Source of the DNA: Spirochaetaceae bacterium
Lineage (GTDB): Bacteria > Spirochaetota > Spirochaetia > Treponematales > Breznakiellaceae
Length of the DNA stretch: 9,131 bases
Assembly: GCA_031256815.1 (NCBI GenBank)
Contig: JAIRPU010000006.1
Coordinates: 1-9,131 of the forward strand
Direction: 5' to 3'
The position numbers and the translations under genes are program-made. The notes under the pieces are model-generated. The model worked only from the letters and a program-made list of their open reading frames with translations. It did not search any database and was not told the origin of the DNA. Below are positions 1-7,587 of this stretch, one piece after another. Every line of letters begins with the position of its first letter. Positions within the stretch are counted from its first letter, which is position 1.

Positions 1-1716
1 GACGGCACGGTTTTGCGCGCGAATTACACAAGGGCAGACACGAACTGGCATAAGTTTGATTCGCAGGCTAATCCGTCCACAGCGGCCGCCGCTTTTGATT
101 TTAGCACGGCGATAAGCGGAAACACTACTTTTGTTGCAAAGTGGAATCCAAACAGCTATACGCTTAACTTTAGCACAAATGGCGATGCAACAGATCCGGT
201 AACTCCGTCAACGGTAACCGGTGTAACCTATACTTATCCGGCTACTGTAACGAGTATTCCTTCGGTTACCAGGCCGCACTATGGTTTTAGCGGCTGGAAA
301 AACGGTTCCGATACGCTTGCGTTAGGTCAGCTTGTTACAGCAAACAAAACCTATACCGCGCAGTGGACGGGCGTTACTTACACGGTAACATTGCATCTTA
401 ACGGCGGAAAGCTTGGAGAAGACACAGGCGTAGCTACAAGGACTGTAACCTACCCCTCTAATTTTATCATGCCGGGCGGTGGAAGTGGTGAAGCAATTAG
501 TCATCCTAATCTTGATTTTTATTACTGGAATACGCAGGCTGATAACAGTGGAAATACAAAAAACGGCGGCGCGTCTATTGCAGTAAGCGATAATTCGCAC
601 ATTTACTATGCTATTTGGCAGCTTCCCAGCGCCGGTATGCGCTTTACGCCCGAAACCGACTCGCCATGGAATGGCGGAAAAGGTTCAGTTTATATACCGA
701 CAACAGGCTGGTACAAAGTTGAATTATGGGGCGCTCAGGGTGGTTATGCAGGCAATAACACTGCTCAGGGCGGTTACGGCTCATATACCTCAGGAGAAAT
801 TTATTTAAATGCGCAAACAACAGTGCATTTTTATATAGGCGGAACGCGAATTTATGGCAAAGAAAACTCATCGGCGGCGGCATATAACGGCGCAGGCTCC
901 GGTATGGTAGCCAGAAGAGAGGGTACAGGCGGCGGCGCTACGGATTTGCGTTTAATTGCGGCAGACGCTCAATACAACGACCCAAGCGAAGACCTTGCCA
1001 GCCTTAATTCGCGGATTATGATTGCTGCCGGCGGCGGCGGCGCAAATGGAGCCGGCGGAGACGGCCAGCCTCACAACGGAGGAAATGCCGGCGGTTATAC
1101 AGGCTACTCTGGACTTGGCAACACTAAGCCTCTGGGCGGCTCTCAAATTCAGGGCGGAAATATGGCGCGTACCGGCAGTGGCGGCAATCGCGGCAGTTTT
1201 GGGCGGGGCGGTTCTGTCCATAATACCACCGATCAATCATCCGGCGGCGGCGGAGCAGGCTGGTTTGGCGGCGGAGCAGGTAATCATGATGGAGTTAATA
1301 GCTCAGGCGCAGGCGGTTCTTCATTTATCGCCGGACACGCCGGCTGCGTTGCTGGTGTTTTTACAGACTTTGGAATCTGGCCTGTTGAAAAGACCACAAG
1401 CGGAGGCGATATATATGCGCTTAATGCCGCATGGTTCGATGGTACCTTCACGCCGTCCGCCGGCGCTGACGGTTCTGTAGAAAAATCTAAATTTACGGCG
1501 GCCGGCCACATTGCCAACGGTAAGTATTTTAAAAATACAGTGATTATAGACGGTTCCGGCTACTCAAATTTGTGGGCAAGCGGCGCACAGCAATTAACAC
1601 AAACACAAATGCCCAAACCTGGAACGCTTAACGAATACTATCCTGCCGGTCAGGGAAACGAAGGCGCCGGCGCGGCGCGCATAACGTTTATGAACCCGCA
1701 GCCCTCTGCGCCATAA
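1..1716 (+). CDS. Surface protein with InlB-type B-repeats and ALK-like glycine-rich domain (5' partial)
   Basis: The frame is open from the first base, and the TTG at 13 lies inside a repeat, so the true start is upstream of the window. The 571 visible residues begin in the tail of one Listeria/Bacteroides (Flg_new, InlB B-repeat type) repeat ending near VAKW (about residue 48). Two more repeats follow (about 50-122, ending TAQW, and 124-206, ending YAIW). From about residue 213 to the end the protein is a glycine-rich domain of the kind also found in the ALK/LTK receptors: WYKVELWGAQGG, a GGGATDLRL motif near 311, IMIAAGGGG near 345, and a closing GAARITF strand. B-repeats are usually extracellular spacer modules, so a secreted or surface-exposed adhesin-like role is inferred. 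The signal peptide would be off-window, and no C-terminal anchor or sorting signal is visible. The ligand is unknown. Domain calls are fairly secure; function is not. Confidence 0.85.
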   Translation, partial: DGTVLRANYTRADTNWHKFDSQANPSTAAAAFDFSTAISGNTTFVAKWNPNSYTLNFSTNGDATDPVTPSTVTGVTYTYPATVTSIPSVTRPHYGFSGWKNGSDTLALGQLVTANKTYTAQWTGVTYTVTLHLNGGKLGEDTGVATRTVTYPSNFIMPGGGSGEAISHPNLDFYYWNTQADNSGNTKNGGASIAVSDNSHIYYAIWQLPSAGMRFTPETDSPWNGGKGSVYIPTTGWYKVELWGAQGGYAGNNTAQGGYGSYTSGEIYLNAQTTVHFYIGGTRIYGKENSSAAAYNGAGSGMVARREGTGGGATDLRLIAADAQYNDPSEDLASLNSRIMIAAGGGGANGAGGDGQPHNGGNAGGYTGYSGLGNTKPLGGSQIQGGNMARTGSGGNRGSFGRGGSVHNTTDQSSGGGGAGWFGGGAGNHDGVNSSGAGGSSFIAGHAGCVAGVFTDFGIWPVEKTTSGGDIYALNAAWFDGTFTPSAGADGSVEKSKFTAAGHIANGKYFKNTVIIDGSGYSNLWASGAQQLTQTQMPKPGTLNEYYPAGQGNEGAGAARITFMNPQPSAP

Positions 1717-1734
1717 CAGCGTTTTTTTAAGATT

Positions 1735-1764
1735 AATCCTCGTCCTCTGCGGAGGGCGGGGATT
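1735..1764 (+). terminator. Stem-loop after the glycine-rich surface protein gene
   Basis: Thirteen base pairs (1735-1747 with 1752-1764) enclose a TGCG tetraloop, 18 nt after the stop codon. Two of the pairs are T-G, which pair only in a plus-strand transcript (A-C on the minus strand), so the structure belongs to the upstream gene's mRNA. No T tract follows; the only T run (1722-1728) precedes the stem. It may therefore be a 3'-end stabilising hairpin or a weak terminator rather than a classical intrinsic terminator. Confidence 0.5.
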
Positions 1765-1833
1765 CCTGCACAAGAAACAAAACTGTTATACGATGTTTTC
1801 CTATTTACAGTTGACACTTTGCGTACATAAGTA

Positions 1834-1862
1834 TTGACGGATTATTATCTTTAGATTATAAT
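1834..1862 (+). promoter_or_regulatory. Sigma70-type promoter of the lipoprotein-receiver-mreD operon
   Basis: TTGACG at 1834-1839 and a perfect TATAAT at 1857-1862 are separated by exactly 17 bp. Transcription would start near 1869, giving a leader of about 27 nt that includes the ribosome-binding sequence AAGGGGA at 1884-1890. Another TTGACA at 1811-1816 has no -10 at a usable distance. The -35 hexamer is identical to those of the secG promoter and of the beta-barrel gene's promoter in this window. Confidence 0.8.
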
Positions 1863-1895
1863 GGTTTTAAATTAAGAATATTTAAGGGGATTGTT

Positions 1896-2837
1896 ATGCA
1901 AAGGAAGTTTGTAGTAGCGTTAGTTATTTTAGTTGGGCACATTGTGCCGTTTGCCGCATGCGCTACCGGCAATAATGGAATTGATGACGCGCCTGTAAGC
2001 GCGCAATCTCTCGAACAGACAGAACCGGTTGCCGAGCTTGCTCAGGCACAGCCGCTTCCCTCTGAGTCTGAGAGTGTTGAAACCTCAAGGAATTTACCGC
2101 AAAGCCCAAATACGGACGAGCAGTATTTCCTTTTTTTTGAGGCATGGACGGCAAAACTTACAGGCGAGGGGCTTCACATACCGGAACTCTATGATGTTTC
2201 TACAACATTAAGCATGGTTTTAAAAATCATGCAGGATAATCCTGAGTACCGGTTGCTTATCGAAGGTTTTGCAAACCCTGTTACAGGAAGCGTTTTGGAA
2301 GAGGGCGAACTTTATCGTTTAAGTTTGCTTCGCGCGCAAGAGGCGGAAGCCAGATTTGTACGCGATGGAATTTCTCCAAACCGGCTTATTACTGTTGGTG
2401 AAGGCGGTATATCAAACCCCTACGACAACAGCCGTATACAGCAAGCCAAAAACCGGCGCGTTCAAATGACGGTAATAAAACCTCAGGGAAACCGCACTTA
2501 TACTGTTAAGTTTGAGCAAAACTATGCCGCTGTTACAAGCCGTGATTTTTATATACGCGAACAATTAGCGGCGCTTGAACAGCTCCGCGATGCAGTGGAC
2601 TATATAAAAGCAAATCCGGATGTCCGTGTTCTTGTGCAGGGCTTTGAACTGCCAAGGGAACAGCGCCGCGCGCCCATAAGCAAACAGCGCGCTGATGAAG
2701 TAACTCGTCTTCTTCGCCGTGAGCTTCGCCGCGAAGGTGTAAATAATCCAAAATTTATTGTTATTGCCAGTGGTAATGTTCAAGAAAGCGCTGCGGAAGT
2801 AATGATTCTTCCCCCATTGCCTAAAACCATTCCTTGA
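1896..2837 (+). CDS. Lipoprotein with two OmpA-like domains
   Basis: The 313-residue product starts with a positively charged, hydrophobic signal and a relaxed lipobox (FAAC, lipidated Cys22), followed by a Pro/Glu/Ser-rich linker (about 30-72). Residues about 75-197 fit an OmpA C-terminal domain: NPEYRLLIEGFANP, then RLSLLRAQEAE, a GEGGISNP segment and AKNRRVQMTV. Residues about 203-307 look like a second, more degenerate copy (NPDVRVLVQGFELP, ISKQRADEV). OmpA domains bind diaminopimelate of peptidoglycan through an Asp and an Arg. The Arg is kept in both copies (146 and 265), but the Asp position reads Asn127 in the first and Leu252 in the second, so binding may be altered. The ATG is set by AAGGGGA 5 nt upstream. 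It is the first gene of an operon with a receiver protein and MreD, which suggests an envelope or cell-wall role. Domain identity is good for copy one and moderate for copy two. Confidence 0.85.
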   Translation: MQRKFVVALVILVGHIVPFAACATGNNGIDDAPVSAQSLEQTEPVAELAQAQPLPSESESVETSRNLPQSPNTDEQYFLFFEAWTAKLTGEGLHIPELYDVSTTLSMVLKIMQDNPEYRLLIEGFANPVTGSVLEEGELYRLSLLRAQEAEARFVRDGISPNRLITVGEGGISNPYDNSRIQQAKNRRVQMTVIKPQGNRTYTVKFEQNYAAVTSRDFYIREQLAALEQLRDAVDYIKANPDVRVLVQGFELPREQRRAPISKQRADEVTRLLRRELRREGVNNPKFIVIASGNVQESAAEVMILPPLPKTIP

Positions 2838-2855
2838 TGGTATAAATAATGAATC

Positions 2856-3218
2856 ATGGGAAAAAAAGTTATTTTAGCTGTAGATGATATGCCGGAGGTG
2901 CTTTCCAGTATCAATGCGGTGTTAAAAAATGATTACGATGTCCGTTGCGCTCCAGATGTGGAAAGCGCGCGGACAGCGTTGCAAAAAATCATGCCGGATC
3001 TTTTGTTATTGGATATAAAAATGCCCGGCGTATCCGGCTTTGATTTTTTTCAGGAATTGCAAAAAGACGACACTTTTAAAAAAGTGCCGGTAGTGTTTCT
3101 AACTGCAAATTCCGAAGAAGAAACTGCCCGAAAAGCAATTCAGGGAGGAGCAAAGGGCTATATTATAAAGCCTTTTACTCCTGAATTGCTTTTGGAATCT
3201 GTATCTTTCTTTTCTTAA
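2856..3218 (+). CDS. Stand-alone CheY-like response regulator receiver
   Basis: The 120-residue protein is a single receiver domain with no output domain. The full phosphorylation site is present: acidic pair Asp10/Asp11, phospho-acceptor Asp53 in LLLLDIKMPG, switch Thr83 in FLTAN, and Lys105-Pro106 in IIKPF. It would act by phosphorylation-dependent protein contact rather than DNA binding. No histidine kinase is in the window, so the phosphodonor is unknown. The start lies 18 nt after the lipoprotein stop with no good Shine-Dalgarno sequence, so translation may depend on coupling to the upstream gene. Ten bases separate it from mreD. The context suggests signalling to envelope or wall growth, but a chemotaxis or other role cannot be excluded. 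Family assignment is very secure. Confidence 0.93.
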   Translation: MGKKVILAVDDMPEVLSSINAVLKNDYDVRCAPDVESARTALQKIMPDLLLLDIKMPGVSGFDFFQELQKDDTFKKVPVVFLTANSEEETARKAIQGGAKGYIIKPFTPELLLESVSFFS

Positions 3219-3227
3219 AAACAAATC

Positions 3228-3737
3228 GTGATAAAAAGCGTTGTTGGGGCAGTGATTTTTATAGTTATTGCCGGAATTTTGCAGTCAACATTAATTGCGC
3301 GCCTGTTTTTTTTCTTTCGTTTAAGAATAATACCAGATATCGCTTTGTGTATACTCGTATTTACCGCCTATCAAAACGGTATGATGAGCGGCCAGGTTAC
3401 AGGTTTTATATCGGGGATTTTTCTTGATTTTTTATCGCAAGCGCCGCTTGGTTTAAATATTTTTGTGCGTACAGTTACCGGCGCTTTAGCGGGGCTTTTA
3501 CGCGGAAATCTGCTGTTAGACCCGGTGTTTTTGCCAATGGCGCTTTGCGCGGCAGCAACGTTATTTAAAGCGTTTATGTTTTTTCTATTGCATTTTTTAT
3601 TTGAAAACGCAGTACCTGCCTACTCATGGTCAGCGCCTGTGCTTTGGCTAGAAACTGCCGCAAACGCGCTGCTTGCTCCGTTTATATTTGATTTTCTAAA
3701 AAAATTCAGCGCTTTACTGGAAAAACGCCGTTCATAG
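3228..3737 (+). CDS. mreD: Rod shape-determining protein MreD
   Basis: MreD is an inner-membrane part of the elongasome, which works with MreB, MreC, RodA and PBP2 in side-wall peptidoglycan synthesis. The 169-residue product is almost wholly hydrophobic, with about five or six membrane segments (roughly 4-26, 35-50, 52-68, 75-93, 100-125, 136-157). It carries the family pattern GFISGIFLDFLSQAPLGLN (about 59-77), and its length is normal for MreD. The start is GTG, 9 nt after the receiver's stop, with no recognisable Shine-Dalgarno sequence, again suggesting coupled translation. Unusually, none of the usual mre/pbp2/rodA partners flank it; it is the last gene of a lipoprotein-receiver operon. 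Its TAG directly abuts the stop of the convergent atpI gene. Confidence 0.9.
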   Translation: MIKSVVGAVIFIVIAGILQSTLIARLFFFFRLRIIPDIALCILVFTAYQNGMMSGQVTGFISGIFLDFLSQAPLGLNIFVRTVTGALAGLLRGNLLLDPVFLPMALCAAATLFKAFMFFLLHFLFENAVPAYSWSAPVLWLETAANALLAPFIFDFLKKFSALLEKRRS

Positions 3738-5765
3738 CTAATCTTTAAATCTAAAGGGCTTAAAGGCCACGCCTGTTTCCGAAAAAAACTTGCTAAAAAA
3801 TTCATAATACTGAAGCCGTGTTACCTGAATTGCAACTATCATTCCTTCCAAAAGAATAATTATAACATTTCCAAAAACAACGATTATGCCGCCCCAAAAT
3901 GAACCAAAAGGGACATTGTGGACTATTTCCACCATTTTCCAAATTATAAAAGAAAGCACCGCATGAGAAAGCGCAAAAGCGCCTACACGCAAAAAACTTA
4001 CAGTGCAGGAAATATATCCGGAAACAGTTTCTAAAATTTCAACAATTCCTTCAATCGCAAAAGTAAAAATACCTTCTTCCATAAGGCGTTTTTTTTGTGT
4101 AATTACACGAAACAAAAATGGCCCAAATACTATAAAAAACACAGGAATTACCAAACCCAGCAAATCGGCGTTTGTAAATAAATATTCATCTTTTAATACA
4201 ATAATTCTAACGGCTATGGAAATGGCAAACCAAAAAAACGCAAGCCCCGCAAGACCGTTTTTTGAAAAAAGAGCAGCTTCCCATTTTTCAAGTCCAATTT
4301 TATTTATTATGTTTATTATTATTCCAATTGAATTAAGTACAACTCCAATTGCCACCGTACAGCCCAAAAATATAAAAATTTTACTCATATTATCCACGCC
4401 GGGCATAAGATTAAGTATTACACCTGCGGGTTCTATGCCAAGCGCTTTTCCAAACGCTGTACGCGACAACATCTCTGTAAGCGCGTAAGTTGGAGTATGC
4501 AATAACTCTTCATTTGAAAAAACACTTCCGTAAAGCAGGCCTGTAAACATCGAAGCTATGCCTATTACTTTAAGCGGAGAAGAAAAATGCCGGTATGCTT
4601 TTAATTGCCTGATTTTTTGATTTGCCGTAACAAAACCCAGCAAAAAAAGGACAAAGCCCTGCCCTACATCTCCAAACATTATCGCAAAAAGCAGCGTAAA
4701 AAAGAACGCGGTTATTGGCGTCGGGTCTATTGTTCCATAAAGAGGAGCGCCATAGGAAAACACAAGCGGCTCAAACGCTCGCGCAAAAAAACCATGCCTA
4801 AGATTCACCGGTATTTTTTCGCGTCCCGCGCGGACAGCAGGCGCTTCCCATGCGTCAAAAATCGAAATAGCAATGCGCCCTTCTGTTTGTTTTTCCAGTT
4901 CGGAGGCAAAGCGGCGAACTTCACGTGCAGGAAGCCAGCCGGAAAGTATCCATGCATTTTTTGTAGAAATAAGCCTGCCTTTAATATTGGCAATAATATC
5001 AGACATAAGATATGAACGATAAAGATTTTTTAGACTGGTACCAAAATCGGCACGGCAAGCGGCTTTTTCAGCCGCTATTCGTTTAAAAACCAGCTGTAAG
5101 TCACTTTTACGCGCTTCAAGTTCATGAATTGTCTTTGAAGGCGATAAGCCGGCTTCTTCGTTAATTGACATGGGAGTAAAATTTTGTTTTTTTAGTTCGT
5201 TTTCCAGCCTGAATCTGTCTTTTTTGGATGAAGCCAAAACAACTCCATCATCTTCTAAAGAGAGTACAACAGCGTGCCCGTTCATTTTTTTGCGTAATTC
5301 TTCTTGTTTGTCTTTTTCAAGCCGGCCGATTTTAAGGTTTACAAATGAAAAATCCGGCGAAACATTCACCGTCTCATCTATTTTTTCAAAACCTCGCAGC
5401 GCAGAAAGCTGTATTTTTATTCGTTCTTCTTCAAGCCTTGTGTTGTACTCCTCAGTTTCAATGTCGGAAATTTTATTAACAATGGGCAAAAGAACGCCGT
5501 CTTCAAAACCTGTGACGCTCTCTGTGGAATCTCCAGGAGTTGCCGGAAGTTCAATCTGTAAAAAAGCGGCGCAATTTTTTATTTGCATTAAACTATCCGC
5601 GATTTTTTGTTCCAGATTACGTTCAGCTTCAGTTTTTTCGCGTTCATGAGCGCCGCCATAGCTAAATTGAAGTATGCCGCTGCGCCCAAGATATTTTATA
5701 ACATTATCTATATCACGTTCAAGAACGGTTATTTCCGCCTGCCGCATCTTTTCCGGCCGAATCAT
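3738..5765 (-). CDS. atpI: V-type ATPase subunit I (a-subunit homologue)
   Basis: Subunit I forms the stator half-channels through which ions pass to the rotating proteolipid ring. The 675-residue protein has a cytosolic N-terminal half rich in charged helices (about 1-330, starting MIRPEKMRQAEITVLERDI), then a C-terminal membrane domain from about 345 with seven or eight segments. The motif FGDVGQGFVL sits early in the membrane domain. SFLRVGAFALSHAVLS carries the essential channel arginine (Arg593), and the family's terminal pattern TRLQYYEFFSKFF holds a second conserved arginine (Arg650). Length is normal. Its ATG overlaps the stop of the subunit C gene as ATGA, so the two are translationally coupled. 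It is the last gene of the operon; no proteolipid gene follows, unlike many V-ATPase operons. The ion used (H+ or Na+) cannot be told. Confidence 0.93.
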   Translation of the reverse strand: MIRPEKMRQAEITVLERDIDNVIKYLGRSGILQFSYGGAHEREKTEAERNLEQKIADSLMQIKNCAAFLQIELPATPGDSTESVTGFEDGVLLPIVNKISDIETEEYNTRLEEERIKIQLSALRGFEKIDETVNVSPDFSFVNLKIGRLEKDKQEELRKKMNGHAVVLSLEDDGVVLASSKKDRFRLENELKKQNFTPMSINEEAGLSPSKTIHELEARKSDLQLVFKRIAAEKAACRADFGTSLKNLYRSYLMSDIIANIKGRLISTKNAWILSGWLPAREVRRFASELEKQTEGRIAISIFDAWEAPAVRAGREKIPVNLRHGFFARAFEPLVFSYGAPLYGTIDPTPITAFFFTLLFAIMFGDVGQGFVLFLLGFVTANQKIRQLKAYRHFSSPLKVIGIASMFTGLLYGSVFSNEELLHTPTYALTEMLSRTAFGKALGIEPAGVILNLMPGVDNMSKIFIFLGCTVAIGVVLNSIGIIINIINKIGLEKWEAALFSKNGLAGLAFFWFAISIAVRIIVLKDEYLFTNADLLGLVIPVFFIVFGPFLFRVITQKKRLMEEGIFTFAIEGIVEILETVSGYISCTVSFLRVGAFALSHAVLSFIIWKMVEIVHNVPFGSFWGGIIVVFGNVIIILLEGMIVAIQVTRLQYYEFFSKFFSETGVAFKPFRFKD

Positions 5766-6757
5766 AAGGCAGTTCCCATAAGATTCAAAACTTCTTTCGG
5801 ACTAACACCCAACAACAAGCCCTCCGCAACTCCGCACAAAAGCTGTTCCTCAAATTGCTTTAAACGAATAAAACAGGCTGCTGTATCAATGCAAAAAGGA
5901 CGCCGCCGGAAGCTCTTTCTGGCAATATTATATAAATAAATTGAAGCGCTATGCTGAAAAAAACAAGGGTCGCACTTCCAGTATGAATTTTGTGTTTGAG
6001 GGTTAAGAAACCTGAACCTTTTCCACAAAACCCAATCGGCATGGTGGCTAACATCAAATTCAAGACTCTTTTTTGCGTCACGCGCAAGAGAATCTCCATT
6101 TTTACAGGTCTTTTCATCTATAAGCCATGAGCCAATCGCCGCTTTGTTGGTATTATAGTAAACACGCAAGCGGAGCGCCCTGGAACAATTTATAAGCGAC
6201 ACTTCTTCGGCAATCAATTTTGAAAAACACGGAATTTCATTCGGGTTAAGCCGTTTTAATTCAGAAAGAAGAATCGAATAATAATTCTTGTCTATGGCAG
6301 CTTGAATTTCGCTGTCTTCTGTCCCTTCGATGTTTAAATTCAACAAAAAACTATATTCAGTTTTTTGAAGCATCTTTTTAATGTCCGGGTATGCCTGCCA
6401 TTTAATTCCAGTAAAGCGTCCAAGCGGGGTTATCTCCGGCGCAGGTTTTTTGGTTTTTATAGCGGTAATGGCATTTTTCAGGTCGGCAGATTCATAACTT
6501 TTAACAAGACGGACAAGAAATTCAGGCGTTTTTTTAAACGATTTAAGAATCAACAATAGTTCGCCTGCCGTTTTATTAATAATCGCCCTTTCCATAGAAT
6601 TAGAAATTAAATCAGAATTTGCCGAATCGCCAAATACCATGGAGTAGAATTCTTTAATTGAATTGAGTTCTATAAGCCTCGAAATACGCCCTTCCACAAA
6701 TGAACGGGCAATAATACCGCAGCATTTTGCGTAAATAAAAGAGCGTTCGGCAGTCAT
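5762..6757 (-). CDS. atpC: V-type ATPase subunit C (AC39/subunit d family)
   Basis: In archaeal-type V-ATPases, subunit C is a soluble funnel that couples the central stalk to the proteolipid ring. The 331-residue, mostly helical protein shows the family's N-terminal helix (SFIYAKCCGIIARSF), a segment resembling the DxxNlk motif (ADLKNAITAIKTKK, about 91-104), the PLGRFTGI stretch, a second helix near residue 200 (INCSRALRLRVYYN), and a C-terminal helix ending GVAEGLLLGVSPKEVLNLMG. ATG at 6757 is chosen because GGAG (6764-6767) lies 6 nt upstream and the start is one base from the preceding stop. A longer reading from TTG at 6832 would overlap that gene by 74 nt and adds no family sequence. 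Divergence is high, as usual for this subunit; identification rests on these motifs plus neighbours. Confidence 0.8.
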   Translation of the reverse strand: MTAERSFIYAKCCGIIARSFVEGRISRLIELNSIKEFYSMVFGDSANSDLISNSMERAIINKTAGELLLILKSFKKTPEFLVRLVKSYESADLKNAITAIKTKKPAPEITPLGRFTGIKWQAYPDIKKMLQKTEYSFLLNLNIEGTEDSEIQAAIDKNYYSILLSELKRLNPNEIPCFSKLIAEEVSLINCSRALRLRVYYNTNKAAIGSWLIDEKTCKNGDSLARDAKKSLEFDVSHHADWVLWKRFRFLNPQTQNSYWKCDPCFFQHSASIYLYNIARKSFRRRPFCIDTAACFIRLKQFEEQLLCGVAEGLLLGVSPKEVLNLMGTAL

Positions 6758-6758
6758 C

Positions 6759-7070
6759 CTATGCTCCGGCGCAGGCAAAAAACTCACGGGCAAGTTTATT
6801 AAACGCTTCCCAATTTGGAGTCTTACGCTCAAGTTCTGCCTTTAGCGCGTCAAGTTCATCTTTATAAGCAGCGTCAATTTCCGCCAGACCGCGATTGTAT
6901 TCCGCCTCCAGCCTGTTGTACTCCGCACGATATGCGTTTTCGTATTCAACACGGCAGTTACGCTCAGATTCGGCAATTTGCGCCGCGGCAGAACTTTGCG
7001 CTTCTTCAACTATTTTGGCCGCATTTTTTTCTATTTCTATGAGATGATGAAGAATATTGTTTTCATTCAT
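6759..7070 (-). CDS. Small coiled-coil protein, probable V-ATPase peripheral-stalk subunit G/H
   Basis: The 103-residue product is almost entirely a charged, alanine-rich helix (about 3-85), with an N-terminal LIEIEKNAAKIVEEAQ resembling archaeal subunit H / V-ATPase subunit G, where such helices form the peripheral stalk with subunit E. No membrane segment or catalytic motif is present. The start at 7070 has GAGG (7080-7083) 9 nt upstream and lies 1 nt after the PTS gene's stop. An in-frame ATG at 7088 would add six residues and overlap the PTS gene. It precedes subunit C by one base, so co-production is very likely. Coiled coils are low in information, so a divergent subunit E is an alternative. 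Confidence 0.6.
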   Translation of the reverse strand: MNENNILHHLIEIEKNAAKIVEEAQSSAAAQIAESERNCRVEYENAYRAEYNRLEAEYNRGLAEIDAAYKDELDALKAELERKTPNWEAFNKLAREFFACAGA

Positions 7071-7071
7071 C

Positions 7072-7539
7072 TCAGTCTGCCTCGGCATCCTCGTATTTAT
7101 TTAGAATAGCCGATATTTCACCGGCGCTTTTAGCGTTAACTACATCAGTATAAAACTGCGGATTGCGTAAAAAATTGGCCATTCTTTGCAAAAGATTCAA
7201 ATGCTGCTCCGCCTCAATGGGAGGCGCTATAAGCATCATTACAAGATGAACGGGATTTCCGTCCAGCGAATCGTAGTCTATGCCTTTTTTAGAGACGCCA
7301 AGTACGCCAAACATTTTGTCCACCGCATTGGACTTGCCATGAGGTATTGCAATGCCGTTTTGAATTCCCGTGGACATCTTTGCTTCCCGCTCGCGGAGCG
7401 CGCAAAGAATTGCATCGCGCGTTTCAAGACCTGTTACATCACAAAAATGAGCAACCATCTCTTCAAAAACTTCGTCTTTATCATCCGCCTGCAAGCCAAC
7501 AATTATGAATTCAGTACGAAAAACTTCGCTTAATAACAT
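7072..7539 (-). CDS. ptsN: PTS EIIA type-2 domain protein (PtsN/fructose-type IIA)
   Basis: This 155-residue single-domain protein belongs to the mannitol/fructose/nitrogen-PTS IIA family. STGIQNGIAIPHGKS contains the phospho-accepting His67, and a further conserved segment reads VHLVMMLIAPPIEAEQHLNLLQRMANFL. With no attached IIB or IIC domain and no sugar transporter nearby, it is more likely a regulatory PtsN-type IIA than a sugar-uptake component. ATG at 7539 is preferred because GGAG (7545-7548) lies 5 nt upstream; the longer TTG reading at 7560 would include that Shine-Dalgarno sequence. It sits 47 nt after secG and 1 nt before a V-ATPase stalk gene, so its level is probably tied to the ATPase. 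The gene symbol reflects family resemblance; phosphate donors are not visible here. Confidence 0.88.
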   Translation of the reverse strand: MLLSEVFRTEFIIVGLQADDKDEVFEEMVAHFCDVTGLETRDAILCALREREAKMSTGIQNGIAIPHGKSNAVDKMFGVLGVSKKGIDYDSLDGNPVHLVMMLIAPPIEAEQHLNLLQRMANFLRNPQFYTDVVNAKSAGEISAILNKYEDAEAD

Positions 7540-7587
7540 TCTTACTCCATTTAAGTACAAGCGTTTTACGCGCTTTATTTTCCGGTT

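Noticed and set aside
1811..1816. TTGACA as a second -35 for the lipoprotein gene
   Set aside because: No -10-like hexamer lies 15-19 bp downstream; the position at 17 bp is the next TTGACG.
4003..4488. Long plus-strand open frame opposite subunit I
   Set aside because: It is an antisense shadow of a clearly conserved membrane protein gene, with no ribosome-binding site or family resemblance.
6758..6832. Longer subunit C reading starting at TTG 6832
   Set aside because: It overlaps the stalk gene by 74 nt and lacks family sequence, whereas ATG 6757 has GGAG 6 nt upstream.
7559..7575. AAGCG / CGCTT hairpin between secG and the PTS gene
   Set aside because: It has only 5 bp and no minus-strand T run; it is unlikely to terminate within an operon.
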